Source of the DNA: Mycobacterium sp. SM1
GTDB taxonomy: Bacteria > Actinomycetota > Actinomycetes > Mycobacteriales > Mycobacteriaceae
Direction: 5' to 3'
Length of the DNA stretch: 64,000 bases
NCBI RefSeq assembly: GCF_018361265.1
Contig: NZ_JAFLNH010000004.1
Coordinates: forward strand, 248,001-312,000
Part shown: piece by piece, positions 51,653 to 61,336 of the stretch
Position numbering within the stretch: position 1 is the stretch's first letter
Layout of the letters: every line of letters begins with the position of its first letter
Program-made: the position numbers and the translations under genes
The notes under the pieces: model-generated
What the model was told of the DNA's origin: nothing
The model's database searches: none
What the model saw: only the letters and a program-made list of their open reading frames with translations

Positions 51653-52912
51653 TCAATACCGCCCGAAGGTGATCGCGACGTTATGACCACCGAATCCGAA
51701 CGAGTTGTTGACCGCGTATTGGTAGCGACCGGGGCGGGGTTTTCCCGCCACCACGTCCAAGTCGATGTCCGGGTCGAGGTTCACCAGGTTCAGTGTGGGT
51801 GGGATGATCTGATCCCGCAATGCGAGCACCGTCAGGATCGACTCCACCGCGCCGACCGCCCCTACCGAGTGACCAAGGGCGGACTTGGGCGCGTACACCG
51901 CGGCGTTGCCGCCATGGGGACCCAGCGCGTTGGTGATGGCCTTGCCCTCGGCGAGGTCGCCGACCTGTGTCCCGGTGGCGTGCGCGTTGACGTGGTCGAT
52001 GTCGCCGGGGGTCAAGCCGGCCAGCTGGATCGCACGCGTCATCGCATGGCCCGCGCGTTCGCCGTTGGGATCCGGCGCCACCATGTGGTAGCCGTCGGAG
52101 GTGATGGCCGCCCCCATCAGGCGGGCCAGAATGTTGGCGCCGCGGGCTTTTGCGTGCTCCTCGGTCTCGATGACCATCAGCGCCCCGGCCTCACCGAACA
52201 CGAACCCGTCGCGATCCTTGTCAAACGGTCGGCAGGCGCCGGGCGGGTCGTCGTTATTTGTCGACATCACGATGCGCATCGAGGCGAAGGCCGCGATCGG
52301 CACCGCCTCGATCTTGGTTTCGACGCCACCGCAGATCGCGATGTCGGCCTCGCCGAGCACTATCTGATGCCAGGCGCGGGCGATACCCTCCGAACCCGAG
52401 GCACACGCCGAAACGGGGGTCATCACACCGGCTTTGGCGTGCCGTTCCAGCCCGACCGCCGCGGCGGCGCCGTTGGGCATGTACATCTGCACGGCCAGCG
52501 GGTGAACCGCCTTGGTGCCGCGCACGCGCATGTCGTCATAGCCGAAGACCAGCTCCTCGGTGGACCCCATGCCGGTGCCGATGGACACCGTCAGCCGGTT
52601 GGTGTCGACCTCGGGCGAGCCCGCGTTTTCCCACACCCGCCGGCCCAGCACGGTGGCCATTTTCTGCAGGTAGCCCATCCGGCGGTTTTCGACGCGCGTT
52701 AGCTGGCTGTCGAATTCCTCGACGAGGTGTCCGCCGATGCGCACCGGCAGGTCGAACTCCTCCACGAACGGGTCGTCGAGCAATCGGATACCGCTTTGCC
52801 CGTCAAGCAGCATCTTCCACGTCGTCTCGGCGTCGGATGCGAGAGCGGTCGTCATGGCAATGCCGGTGACAACCACATTGGGAAACGCTTTCCCCGTAAC
52901 CAGCTCTGTCAT
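51653..52912 (-). CDS. kasB: 3-oxoacyl-ACP synthase KasB
   Basis: A 419-residue condensing enzyme with C170 (VSACASGSEG), H311 (VNAHATGT), K343 and H348 (PKSALGHSVG) as the catalytic set. It elongates meromycolate chains to full length in FAS-II, after KasA. The ATG at 52912 (MTELVTGKAF) is used; the M. tuberculosis annotation as I recall it starts slightly earlier. The gene follows kasA with a 29-bp gap, where AAAGGAA is visible. Confidence 0.95.
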   Translation of the reverse strand: MTELVTGKAFPNVVVTGIAMTTALASDAETTWKMLLDGQSGIRLLDDPFVEEFDLPVRIGGHLVEEFDSQLTRVENRRMGYLQKMATVLGRRVWENAGSPEVDTNRLTVSIGTGMGSTEELVFGYDDMRVRGTKAVHPLAVQMYMPNGAAAAVGLERHAKAGVMTPVSACASGSEGIARAWHQIVLGEADIAICGGVETKIEAVPIAAFASMRIVMSTNNDDPPGACRPFDKDRDGFVFGEAGALMVIETEEHAKARGANILARLMGAAITSDGYHMVAPDPNGERAGHAMTRAIQLAGLTPGDIDHVNAHATGTQVGDLAEGKAITNALGPHGGNAAVYAPKSALGHSVGAVGAVESILTVLALRDQIIPPTLNLVNLDPDIDLDVVAGKPRPGRYQYAVNNSFGFGGHNVAITFGRY

Positions 52913-52941
52913 GGGTGTCGGATGCGTTCCTTTCGTGACTT

Positions 52942-54192
52942 TCAGTAACGTCCGAAGGCGAGCGCGACGTTGTGCCCGCCAAACCCGAACGAGTTGTTGA
53001 TGGCGTACTGGTAATCGCCGTAGCGGGGTTCGCCCGCGACGATGTCCAGGTCGATCTCGGGATCCGGGGTTTCGTAGTTCAGCGTCGGGGGGATGACGCC
53101 GTCCCGCAGAGTCAGCACGGTGAGCACCGACTCGAGGGCGCCGACCGCGCCGATAGAGTGGCCCAACGCCCCCTTGGGGGCATACACCGCGGCGTGCTCG
53201 CACCCGGCCACCCGAATGGCGTTCGCCTCCGCCGTGTCACCGATCGGCGTGGCGGTGGCGTGCGCATTGATGTGATCGATGTCCTTGGGCGACAAGCCCG
53301 CCAACTCCAGCGCCCGCACCATCGCCTTGCCGGCCCGCACGCCGTCGGGCGCGGGCGCCACCATGTGGAAGGCGTCCGAGGTGATGCCGGCGCCGAGCAG
53401 CCGCGCCAGCGGCCTGGCGCTGCGGGCCTTGGCGTGCTCTTCGGTCTCGATCAGCATGAGCGCCCCGGCCTCACCGAACACGAAGCCGTCACGGTTCTTG
53501 TCGAAGGGGCGCGAGGCCCCTTCCGGATTGTCGTTGCGGGTCGACATCGCCCGCATCATGGAAAAGGCCGCGATGGGCAGCGCCTCGATCACGCCCTCGA
53601 CTCCGCCGCAGACGGCGATGTCGGCGTCGCCCATGACGATGTGGCGCCACGCATGGGCAATGGCCTCCGAGCCCGACGAACAGGCCGACACCGGGGTCAT
53701 CACCCCGGCGCGAGCCCCCAGCAATAGACCGACAACCGCGGCGGCGCCGTTGGGCATGATCATCTGAACGGCGAGCGGCGACACCTTGCGGGGCCCGCCC
53801 GCGTTCATCAGGTCGTAGCTCTCGACGATCCGCTCGGCACCGCCCAGACCGGTGCCGATGACCACGGCGAACCGGTCCGGATCGACCTCCGGGCTGCCGG
53901 CGGCCTCCCACAGCTGACCGCCGAGCAGTTTGGCCATCCGCTGGACATACGACATGCGCCGCAAGTCCAGCCGCCCCATGTGGTTGTCGATCGGCTCCTT
54001 GAGGTGACCGCCGATTTTCACCGGCAGGTCCCATTTGCCGACGAAGTCGTCCTCGAGCAGACGGATGCCGCTCTCACCGGCTAGCAGACCCTTCCACGTG
54101 CTCTCGATGTCCGGCGCGATCGACGTCGTCGCCGTGACGGCGGTGACCACGACGCTGGGGAAACCGCCGTTAGCAGTGGAAGGCCCGGTCAC
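52942..54192 (-). CDS. kasA: 3-oxoacyl-ACP synthase KasA
   Basis: A 416-residue condensing enzyme with catalytic C171 (SACSSGSE), H311, K340 and H345, exactly as in M. tuberculosis KasA. It performs the essential early elongations of meromycolic acid on AcpM and is the target of thiolactomycin. The GTG start overlaps the acpM stop by four bases (GTGA). Residue 312, next to the catalytic His311, is Ala (HATATP), where I recall Gly in M. tuberculosis. Confidence 0.96.
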   Translation of the reverse strand: MTGPSTANGGFPSVVVTAVTATTSIAPDIESTWKGLLAGESGIRLLEDDFVGKWDLPVKIGGHLKEPIDNHMGRLDLRRMSYVQRMAKLLGGQLWEAAGSPEVDPDRFAVVIGTGLGGAERIVESYDLMNAGGPRKVSPLAVQMIMPNGAAAVVGLLLGARAGVMTPVSACSSGSEAIAHAWRHIVMGDADIAVCGGVEGVIEALPIAAFSMMRAMSTRNDNPEGASRPFDKNRDGFVFGEAGALMLIETEEHAKARSARPLARLLGAGITSDAFHMVAPAPDGVRAGKAMVRALELAGLSPKDIDHINAHATATPIGDTAEANAIRVAGCEHAAVYAPKGALGHSIGAVGALESVLTVLTLRDGVIPPTLNYETPDPEIDLDIVAGEPRYGDYQYAINNSFGFGGHNVALAFGRY

Positions 54193-54536
54193 TTGCTCTC
54201 CGCTTCGAGCCGCGCGCGGACCTTCTCGACCTGCTCGGGGTTCTCGGCTTCGATCTTGGCGCGGATCGCCTGGGCCGCCTCGGGATTTTCTTCCTCGAGC
54301 TTCTGGATGTAGGTGACGACGTCGCCCACGGTGCGCAACCCCGCGAGGTCCTCGTCGGGGATCTTCACGCCGTATTTGTCCTCGGTTTGCACGGCGATCT
54401 CCACCATCGACAACGAGTCGATGTCCAGGTCGTCGACGAACGACTTCTCCGGAGTGATCTCGGATGGCTCGATACCGGTCACCTCTTCGATGATTTCGGC
54501 CAGGCCGGCGATGATTTCTTCTTGAGTGACGGGCAC
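54189..54536 (-). CDS. acpM: Meromycolate extension acyl carrier protein AcpM
   Basis: A 115-residue acyl carrier protein with the phosphopantetheine site S41 in DLDIDSLSMVEI. It has the mycobacterium-specific charged C-terminal extension (EENPEAAQAIRAKIEAENPEQVEKV). It carries growing chains between FabD, KasA and KasB. The position between fabD and kasA, with the four-base overlap, is the standard FAS-II order. Confidence 0.96.
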   Translation of the reverse strand: MPVTQEEIIAGLAEIIEEVTGIEPSEITPEKSFVDDLDIDSLSMVEIAVQTEDKYGVKIPDEDLAGLRTVGDVVTYIQKLEEENPEAAQAIRAKIEAENPEQVEKVRARLEAESK

Positions 54537-54661
54537 AGTGGGCTTCCCTTCGTAGTGTGGTGTGTTTGATGATGTGTTGTGTGGATTGAGCTTCTCCGCG
54601 ATCTGTCTGCCGATATGGGTGCGATTTGTGGTTGTAGCGGATGTGGTTGTCGCGGCCGGTG

Positions 54662-55567
54662 TTAGTGCGCTACCGCCCCATCCAGGTCCGCGGGCGATTT
54701 GAGGGCGCGGGTCGCGACGCCCCGAAGCTCGCGCTTGGCAATGCCGGTCAGGGTGCCCGCGGGCGGGAACTCCACGATCGCTGTCACGTTGTGCTCACGC
54801 AACGTCTGGGTGCACAAGTCCCAGCGCACCGGCCGGGTGAGCTGCGCGACCAGTTTTTCCATTGCCTCTGCCGCTGAAGATACCGGCTTTCCGTCGCGGT
54901 TGGACAACAGGGTGGCGGTGGGCTCGGCGGTTACGACCTTCGCCGCCGCGGCGGCGAAGCCGCTGAGGGCGCCCGCCATGTACTTGGTGTGGAACGCTCC
55001 GGCCACCCCCAGGGGGCGCACCCGGGATTTAGCCGGCGGGTCCTCGGCGAGCTTGTCCAGCGCGGTCAGCCGGCCGGCTGCGACGATCTGACCGACGCCG
55101 TTGCGGTTAGCGGCGACCAGGTCGAGCTCCTCGAGGCGGGCCAGCACCTCGGCTTCGTCGCCGCCGAGAACCGCGGACATCCCGGTCGGCTCGGTGGCGC
55201 AGGCCTTGGCCATTTCGGTGCCACGGGTGGCGGCCAGCGCGACGGCGTCGTCGGCTGAGAACACTCCGGCGATTGCGTAGGCCGCGATCTCGCCGACGGA
55301 GTGGCCGGCCACGATGGGCCGCTGGGGCAGCGCGACACGCTTGGTCAGCTCCTGATATGCCAGCAGCGTGGCCGCCACGACCAGGGGTTGGGTGACGGCG
55401 GTGTCGGTAATCTCCTCGGCCGGGGCGACGGTGCCCAGGCGCGCCAAATCCAGGCCGCTGGCCGTCGACCAGGACGCGATCTGGTCGGCGGCTCCCGGTA
55501 GTTCCAGCCATGGGGTCAGCATCCCGGGGACCTGCGATCCCTGTCCCGGCGCCAGCAACGCAATCAC
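54662..55567 (-). CDS. fabD: Malonyl-CoA:ACP transacylase FabD
   Basis: A 301-residue transacylase with GQGSQ at the N-terminus, the nucleophile S90 in VAGHSVGEIAAY and the partner His193 in GAFHTKYM. It transfers malonyl from CoA to AcpM, supplying extender units. It is the first gene of the FAS-II operon and starts with a GTG at 55567. It is separated from acpM by 125 bp, which may hold a secondary promoter. Confidence 0.95.
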   Translation of the reverse strand: MIALLAPGQGSQVPGMLTPWLELPGAADQIASWSTASGLDLARLGTVAPAEEITDTAVTQPLVVAATLLAYQELTKRVALPQRPIVAGHSVGEIAAYAIAGVFSADDAVALAATRGTEMAKACATEPTGMSAVLGGDEAEVLARLEELDLVAANRNGVGQIVAAGRLTALDKLAEDPPAKSRVRPLGVAGAFHTKYMAGALSGFAAAAAKVVTAEPTATLLSNRDGKPVSSAAEAMEKLVAQLTRPVRWDLCTQTLREHNVTAIVEFPPAGTLTGIAKRELRGVATRALKSPADLDGAVAH

Positions 55568-55709
55568 GTGTTTAAGAGAACACTGTGAAGACGGTTTTAC
55601 GGGGTGTAAGAGATTATGAACCTCGTCTTATGTTCTTGTAGATACCCTCTAAAAGTACGGCGGCATGGGACGTGTTTGATACCGCCTTGTTGCAACCGGT
55701 GACACGCCG
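55568..55709 (-). promoter_or_regulatory. FAS-II operon promoter region with imperfect palindrome
   Basis: This 142-bp gap lies between the regulator stop and fabD. It contains TTTTAC-GGGGT-GTAAGA (55595-55611), an imperfect inverted repeat, and is much more AT-rich than the flanks. In M. tuberculosis the MabR protein (Rv2242) binds upstream of fabD and controls the operon, so this palindrome is a candidate operator. The exact site is inferred, not established here. Confidence 0.5.
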
Positions 55710-56999
55710 TCACCGGGCGGGCCGCACGCTCGACGGCCCGGCAGCACCCACCCCGGGTTGTGAGCGGCCACCCGCGCCGGAATAACCGGGATAATGCGAC
55801 TGGGCGCTTAGATGGCCCACCGTGGTGGCGACCCGCAGGATGTACGCATCGCGCGGCTGGGTGGGATCGCGGCCGGTGAAGTCGGTGATGCGCTTGAGAC
55901 GGTAGCGCACGGTGTTTGGATGAACGAACAACTTGCGGGCGCAGGCTTCGATCGCACCACCGCAGTCGAGATAGGCGTCCAGCGTCTCGAGGAGCGTCGG
56001 CCCGGCCTCGGCAAGGGGCCGCATCACGTCGGTCTGCAGCGCCGCGATCGCCGACGCATCCCCCATCAGGGCTCGTTCGGGCAGCAACTCGCGCGCGAGC
56101 ACCGGGCGCGGCGCGCCACGCCATCCGGCCACGGCGTTCATACCCGAGATGGCCTCGCTGGCACTGTGGTAGGCGGCGGTCAGCATCGGCGCGGTCGGCC
56201 CGATCACCACCGGTCCGTCGGAGAAGGCGTTCAGCAGATCCCCTAAGAACTTTTCGGTCGGTGACAGCTTCCCCGACACGATCGCCACCAGCCAGGTGCC
56301 GTGCACGTCGGTGAGCGCCGCGCGCCCGTGGCGGGCGGCGACATCGCGGACGTCCTGGCTGGCGTGCAGCTCGCGCCCGGACGCGGGGGTCCCCACCACC
56401 ACCGTCGCCGGTTGGGTGGTATCCCAGCTCAGTGCCGCCGCGCGGGACAGCAGCTCGGGCCCGGTGTCACCGCGCACCACGGCGTCCACGACGCTGGCCT
56501 CCATGCGGCTGTCCCACGCGCCCCGCGCCTCGGCCGCGTCGGCATAGGCCGAGGCGGCGGTGAAGGCCAGGTCGCGGCTGTACTTCAAGATGCCCACCGT
56601 GAGCGCGGTCAATTGCTCGTCCGAACGGGCCAGCATCGGGACGACTTCTTCGAAGTACTCCATGGTGACTCGCACCATGTCGACGGTGTGACGCAGGGCG
56701 ATCCGCCGAGTCAGATCCTGGGGCACCAGCTCGAAGGCCTTCGCGGTGTAGCTGACATTGCTGTGGGGGTCTTTTATCCACTCGACGAAGTTCACCACCG
56801 CGGTCTGCACCACCAGTGCCACGCTGGCGCGCTGCGATGCTTCCAGCTCGGCGAAGAATGGCAGCCGCTCCTGCATTGCGGAAACGGCCTCGGTGGCCAG
56901 CCGGCCCGAGTACTGCTTCAGCCGCCGCAGCAGGGACTCCGGCACGGTGTCCAACAGCTCCAGTGGGGAGCGCGGTAGGGCAAACTGGTTGTCGCTCAT
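55710..56999 (-). CDS. mabR: PucR/CdaR-type transcriptional regulator MabR (Rv2242-like)
   Basis: The 429-residue protein matches Rv2242: MSDNQFALPRSPLELLDTVPESLLRRLKQ at the start and a central GGDEF-like domain. The C-terminal PucR-type helix-turn-helix is CGGAIEACARKLFVHPNTVRYRLKRI. It controls the FAS-II genes directly downstream, sensing long-chain acyl-CoA according to published work on MabR. The C-terminal 30 residues beyond the HTH (SGAGGRSQPGVGAAG) are longer than in M. tuberculosis and low-complexity. Confidence 0.92.
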   Translation of the reverse strand: MSDNQFALPRSPLELLDTVPESLLRRLKQYSGRLATEAVSAMQERLPFFAELEASQRASVALVVQTAVVNFVEWIKDPHSNVSYTAKAFELVPQDLTRRIALRHTVDMVRVTMEYFEEVVPMLARSDEQLTALTVGILKYSRDLAFTAASAYADAAEARGAWDSRMEASVVDAVVRGDTGPELLSRAAALSWDTTQPATVVVGTPASGRELHASQDVRDVAARHGRAALTDVHGTWLVAIVSGKLSPTEKFLGDLLNAFSDGPVVIGPTAPMLTAAYHSASEAISGMNAVAGWRGAPRPVLARELLPERALMGDASAIAALQTDVMRPLAEAGPTLLETLDAYLDCGGAIEACARKLFVHPNTVRYRLKRITDFTGRDPTQPRDAYILRVATTVGHLSAQSHYPGYSGAGGRSQPGVGAAGPSSVRPAR

Positions 57000-57121
57000 C
57001 CCTAAAAACTACGTGAAATCTCTGGCATCATTCGCCAAGGCCTAGAGCCTGCCGGGCAAGCTCCCAGCGGATCGCGTCACCGGCGTGGTGTGCGCGCTCC
57101 TCAGTCACGCGACGGGTGCCT

Positions 57122-57172
57122 CTTGGGTGTCCCCTTGGGTGTCCCTCGGGTGCTCTTGGGTGCCCTTGGGTG
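57122..57172. repeat. Five imperfect copies of CTTGGGTG between aceE and mabR
   Basis: CTTGGGTG occurs at 57122, 57134, 57155 and 57165, with CTCGGGTG at 57145. The spacing is 12, 11, 10 and 10 bases. The array occupies the short gap after the aceE stop (57174). The copies are not long enough for coding or CRISPR function. They probably reflect slippage in a G-rich tract. Confidence 0.8.
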
Positions 57173-57173
57173 G

Positions 57174-59957
57174 TTACGTCGGCTCCGACGCGGGCGGAAC
57201 GCTGTCGATCTGGTATTGGCGGGCCGCCGTGACCGGCACCGACGGGTCGATCACGCCGTCGCGGGCCAGCGCCTCTAGCACCGCGACCACTTGCGATTCC
57301 GCGTCGGTATTGAAGTAGCGGCGCGCGGCGGGCCGGGTGTCGGAAAAGCCGAACCCGTCGGTACCCAGGGTGACATAGGTGCCGGGCACCCAAGGCCGGA
57401 TCTGCTCGGGCACGGCGCGCATCCAGTCCGACACCGCGATCACCGGGCCGGGGCGATCCGAGCGGGCCTCGGATAAGACCTGGGTCACGTAGGGTACCCG
57501 GGCGGGTCGGTCCGGGTGACGCAGCCGTTCGGTCTCCCCGGCCACCCCGTCGCGGTTGAGCTCGCTCCAGCTGGTCACCGACCACACGTCGGCTGCGACG
57601 TCCCAGTCGGCGGCCAGCATTCCCGCCGCTCGCAACGCCTCGGGCAGCGCCACCCCGGACGCCAGGATGTGCGCGGTGCGGCTGCCGGGCTGCGCGGACG
57701 GCTGGTAGCGATAGATGCCGCGCAGCAGTCCTTCGGGGTCGAAGTTCTCCGGCTCGGGCGGCTGCACATACGGCTCGTTGTAGACCGTGATGTAGAAGAG
57801 CACGTTCTCTGGGTTTTCCCCGTACATCCTGGCCAGCCCGCTTTCGATGATGTAGGCGATCTCGTAGGCGAACGCCGGGTCATAGGCGACCACCGCCGGA
57901 TTGGTGCTGGCCAACAGCAGCGAATGCCCGTCGGCGTGCTGCAGGCCCTCGCCGGTCAGGGTGGTGCGGCCCGCGGTGGCGCCAAGCAGGAACCCGCGTG
58001 CCATCTGGTCGCCGGCGGCCCACAAGCCGTCGCCGGTGCGCTGGAACCCGAACATCGAGTAGAAGATGTAGATCGGGATCAATGGCTCGTTGTGTGTGGA
58101 ATACGAGGTGCCGGCGGCCGTGAAGCTGGCCACCGCGCCGGCTTCGTTGATGCCCTCGTGCAGGATCTGCCCATCGGCGCTTTCCTTGTAGGCCAGCATC
58201 ATGTCGGCGTCGACCGAGGTGTAGAGCTGGCCGAGGCGGTTGTAGATCTTGAGGTTCGGAAACCAGGAGTCCATCCCGAAGGTGCGGGCCTCGTCGGGAA
58301 TGATCGGCACGATCCGCGGGCCGATTTCCTTGTCCCGCAACACTTCCCGAAATGCACGTACCGTCGCCATGGTGGTGGCGACCTGTTGATTTCCGGATCC
58401 CTTCTTCAGCGGCCGGTAGATGTCGCGGCCAGGTAACGTCAGCGCCCTGGACTTCGTGCGGCGCTCCGGCAGGAAGCCGCCAAGCGCCCGGCGCCGATCG
58501 AGCATGTAGCGGATTTCCGGAGCATCCGGTCCCGGGTGGTAATACGGTGGCAGGTAGGGGTTTTCCTCGAGCTCGGCGTCCGTGATCGGAATCCGCTGAG
58601 TGTCGCGGAACTCTTTCAGGTCCTCCAGCGTCAGCTTTTTCATCTGGTGGGTGGCCATGCGGCCCTCGAAGTGCTTGCCCAGCGCGTAGCCCTTGATGGT
58701 CTTGGCCAAAATGACGGTCGGCTGGCCTTTGTGCTCGACCGCGGCGCGGTAGGCCGCATACACCTTGCGGTAGTCGTGGCCGCCGCGCTTGAGGTTCCAG
58801 ATATCGTCGTCGGAGAGGTTTTTCACCAATTCTTTCGTGCGGGGGTCGCGGCCGAAGAAGTGCTCCCGGACGTAGCTACCGTCGTTGGCTTTGTAGGTCT
58901 GGTAGTCACCGTCGGGGGTGACGTTCATCAGGTTGACCAGGGCGCCGTCGCGGTCGGCGTGCAGCAGCGCATCCCATTCGCGTCCCCAGATCACCTTGAT
59001 GACGTTCCATCCGGCGCCCCGGAAGAACGACTCCAGCTCCTGGATGATCTTGCCGTTTCCGCGTACCGGCCCGTCGAGGCGCTGCAGGTTGCAGTTGATC
59101 ACGAACGTGAGGTTGTCCAGGCCTTCGATGGCCGCGACGTGCAGCAGCCCCCGGCTTTCGGGTTCATCCATCTCGCCGTCGCCCAAAAAGCACCACACGT
59201 GCTGGTCGGAGGTGTCTTTGATGCCCCGGTCATGCAGATAGTGGTTGAGGCGGGCCTGATAGATGGCGTTCATCGGGCCCAGACCCATGGACACGGTGGG
59301 AAATTCCCAAAACTCGGGCATCAGCCGCGGGTGCGGATATGACGGCAGCCCGCCACCGGGATGGCTGTGCTCCTGGCGGAACCCGTCGAGCTGAGCTGCG
59401 GACAGCCGGCCTTCCAGGAAGGCCCGGGCGTAGATCCCCGGGGACGCGTGGCCCTGGATGAACACCTGGTCCCCGCCTCCGGGATGCGATTTGCCGCGGA
59501 AAAAGTGATTGAACCCGACTTCGTAGAGCGTCGCCGAGGAGGCGTAGGTCGAGATGTGACCGCCCACCGAGATGCCCGGGCGCTGAGCCCGGTGCACCAT
59601 GATGGCGGCGTTCCACCGGATCCACCTGCGGTAGCGGCGCTCGATGTCCTCATCGCCGGGAAACCACGGCTCCAACTCGGTGGGGATGGTGTTGACGTAG
59701 TCGGTGGACGTCAGGGCCGGGATGGCGACCCGTTGTTCACCGGCGCGCTCCAGCAGTCGCAACATCAGGTAGCGGGCGCGCGCCGGCCCGGAACGCGCCA
59801 GCAGCTCGTCGAAGGACTCCAGCCACTCGGCGGTTTCCTCGGGGTCGATATCGGGCAGGTAGGACGCGACGCCTTCGCGGATCACCCGAACGCGGCCGGG
59901 TTCGCTTGCGCTGCTTGGGTGCTTAGCCAAATTGTGACGCACGAACTCGGTTGTCAA
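57174..59957 (-). CDS. aceE: Pyruvate dehydrogenase E1 component (homodimeric AceE)
   Basis: The 927-residue protein carries the thiamine diphosphate motif CFLGDGEMDEPESRG...NCNLQRLDGPVRGN and the catalytic HHST-like region GVGGHISTYASSATLYEVGFNHFF. The transketolase-type C-terminal half includes TTLTGEGLQHADGHS. It decarboxylates pyruvate and feeds acetyl groups into the E2 complex. The start TTG at 59957 is chosen because AAGGAG lies just upstream and the product begins TTEFVRHNLAKHPSS; an in-frame extension upstream has no such signal. Confidence 0.95.
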   Translation of the reverse strand: MTTEFVRHNLAKHPSSASEPGRVRVIREGVASYLPDIDPEETAEWLESFDELLARSGPARARYLMLRLLERAGEQRVAIPALTSTDYVNTIPTELEPWFPGDEDIERRYRRWIRWNAAIMVHRAQRPGISVGGHISTYASSATLYEVGFNHFFRGKSHPGGGDQVFIQGHASPGIYARAFLEGRLSAAQLDGFRQEHSHPGGGLPSYPHPRLMPEFWEFPTVSMGLGPMNAIYQARLNHYLHDRGIKDTSDQHVWCFLGDGEMDEPESRGLLHVAAIEGLDNLTFVINCNLQRLDGPVRGNGKIIQELESFFRGAGWNVIKVIWGREWDALLHADRDGALVNLMNVTPDGDYQTYKANDGSYVREHFFGRDPRTKELVKNLSDDDIWNLKRGGHDYRKVYAAYRAAVEHKGQPTVILAKTIKGYALGKHFEGRMATHQMKKLTLEDLKEFRDTQRIPITDAELEENPYLPPYYHPGPDAPEIRYMLDRRRALGGFLPERRTKSRALTLPGRDIYRPLKKGSGNQQVATTMATVRAFREVLRDKEIGPRIVPIIPDEARTFGMDSWFPNLKIYNRLGQLYTSVDADMMLAYKESADGQILHEGINEAGAVASFTAAGTSYSTHNEPLIPIYIFYSMFGFQRTGDGLWAAGDQMARGFLLGATAGRTTLTGEGLQHADGHSLLLASTNPAVVAYDPAFAYEIAYIIESGLARMYGENPENVLFYITVYNEPYVQPPEPENFDPEGLLRGIYRYQPSAQPGSRTAHILASGVALPEALRAAGMLAADWDVAADVWSVTSWSELNRDGVAGETERLRHPDRPARVPYVTQVLSEARSDRPGPVIAVSDWMRAVPEQIRPWVPGTYVTLGTDGFGFSDTRPAARRYFNTDAESQVVAVLEALARDGVIDPSVPVTAARQYQIDSVPPASEPT

Positions 59958-60246
59958 CTTCCGCTCCTTGGTCGGCGGCTCATCTGCTTGTCCTTCTGCT
60001 CGTCGGCTGCAGCCACGAAATCTCGGGCTCGCGGGAATCTGAGTTTGCTCTCCATCGTGCCGCACCCGGACACCGGGCGCGCAACGGCGCTCAGACCCCG
60101 GGCGCGGCGCCGCCGGGTGCCGTCGCGGGGCCGGAGCGCCGTGCCACGCCGCAACGACCGCGCCGGGCGATCAAACCGGGCCCGACCACCCGGGCGCGCT
60201 GATGGGCCGGGGCCCTGGGAGACCCGAACCGGTAACGTCACGGGCT

Positions 60247-60831
60247 GTGGCGATCGGTTGGTGTGCCCGGGTCCGCATCCGGGCGGGGGCGCTGGTGCTG
60301 GGCTGCGTTGCGGTGGTGTTGATGGCTGTGATCAACGTGGTGGCCGGGTGCACCAGCATTACCGAGGGCACCGCGACAGTCGACACGGCGATGGCCCCCG
60401 CCTATCGGTCATCGGTGTCCGCGTCGGTGTCGGCGTCGTCGGCGACGTCGAGAATTCGGGAGTCCCAACGACAGCAGTCGCTGACGACCCGGGCCGTGCG
60501 CGCCGCATGCGAGTCGCTTGCCACTACCGGCAAGGCCGCCACCGACAAGGTGAATGAGTTCGTCGGGGCGTTCAACGAAGGTCGTGACACCGCCCCGGCC
60601 GAAGGCCCGGCCATAGATGCGCTTAACAGCAGTGCCGACGCGGTGGCCGCGAGCCTGGGCAGCGCCCTGTCGCCGCAGCTGCGCGGCGCGCTTGAGGCCT
60701 ATGCCGACGCGGCTCGCGCGGTGGCAACTGCCATCGCCGTGCACGCGTCGACCTCGGAGTTCAACCGCCGCGTCGATCGGTTCAACGAGGCCAAGGCGAA
60801 AGCGGTGCGGGCGTGCCTCGCCGCATCCTGA
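60247..60831 (+). CDS. Putative lipoprotein/secreted protein (Rv2240c-like)
   Basis: A GTG at 60247 starts AIGWCARVRIRAGALVLGC, followed by a hydrophobic core and VVAGC, which fits a lipobox. The remaining region is Ser/Ala-rich and then helical (SLTTRAVRAACESLATTGKAATDKVNEFVG). The order aceE-divergent-this gene-DUF3052-ahpE matches Rv2240c. Its role is unknown. Confidence 0.75.
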   Translation: MAIGWCARVRIRAGALVLGCVAVVLMAVINVVAGCTSITEGTATVDTAMAPAYRSSVSASVSASSATSRIRESQRQQSLTTRAVRAACESLATTGKAATDKVNEFVGAFNEGRDTAPAEGPAIDALNSSADAVAASLGSALSPQLRGALEAYADAARAVATAIAVHASTSEFNRRVDRFNEAKAKAVRACLAAS

Positions 60832-60910
60832 GTCGGCCGTGTGGGCGGCGTCGCGCTGTGCAACGATAATGCCCATCGCACGACGCACGGACGGTTAAGG
60901 AGGTCCCACG

Positions 60911-61336
60911 GTGGTCGCGGCGGATGACGCCCCGAACTACGCCCGCAAGCTTGGCATCCGCAAAGGCCAAGTTGTCCAGGAGTGGGGCTGGGACGAGGAC
61001 ACCGACGACAACATCCGGGCCGCTGTCGAGGAGGCATGCGGTGCCGAGTTACTCGACGAGGGCAGCACCAACGAGGTTGTGGACGTCGTTTTGCTGTGGT
61101 GGCGTGACGGCGACGGGGACTTGGTGGACACCCTGATGGACGCCATCACCGCGCTTGCCGAAGACGGCGTGATCTGGGTGTTGACCCCCAAGACCGGAAG
61201 GCCCGGCCACGTGCTGCCGGCCGAGATCGCGGAGTCGGCGCCCACCGCGGGACTGATGCCCACCTCGTCGGTAAACCTCGGGGACTGGAGCGGCAGCCGA
61301 TTGGTGCAGCCCAAGTCGCGGGCGGGAAAGCGCTGA
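60911..61336 (+). CDS. DUF3052 family protein (Rv2239c-like)
   Basis: A 141-residue soluble acidic protein: NYARKLGIRKGQVVQEWGWDEDTDDNIR, VVDVVLLWWRDGDGDLVDTLMDA and IWVLTPKTGRPGHV are conserved DUF3052 blocks. The function is unknown. The stop overlaps the ahpE start (TGATG), so the two are translationally coupled, hinting at a shared redox role. Confidence 0.88.
   Translation: MVAADDAPNYARKLGIRKGQVVQEWGWDEDTDDNIRAAVEEACGAELLDEGSTNEVVDVVLLWWRDGDGDLVDTLMDAITALAEDGVIWVLTPKTGRPGHVLPAEIAESAPTAGLMPTSSVNLGDWSGSRLVQPKSRAGKR

Noticed and set aside
57122..57172. CRISPR-like array
   Set aside because: Units are 8 bp with 2-4 bp spacers, far shorter than CRISPR repeats and spacers, and no cas genes are near.
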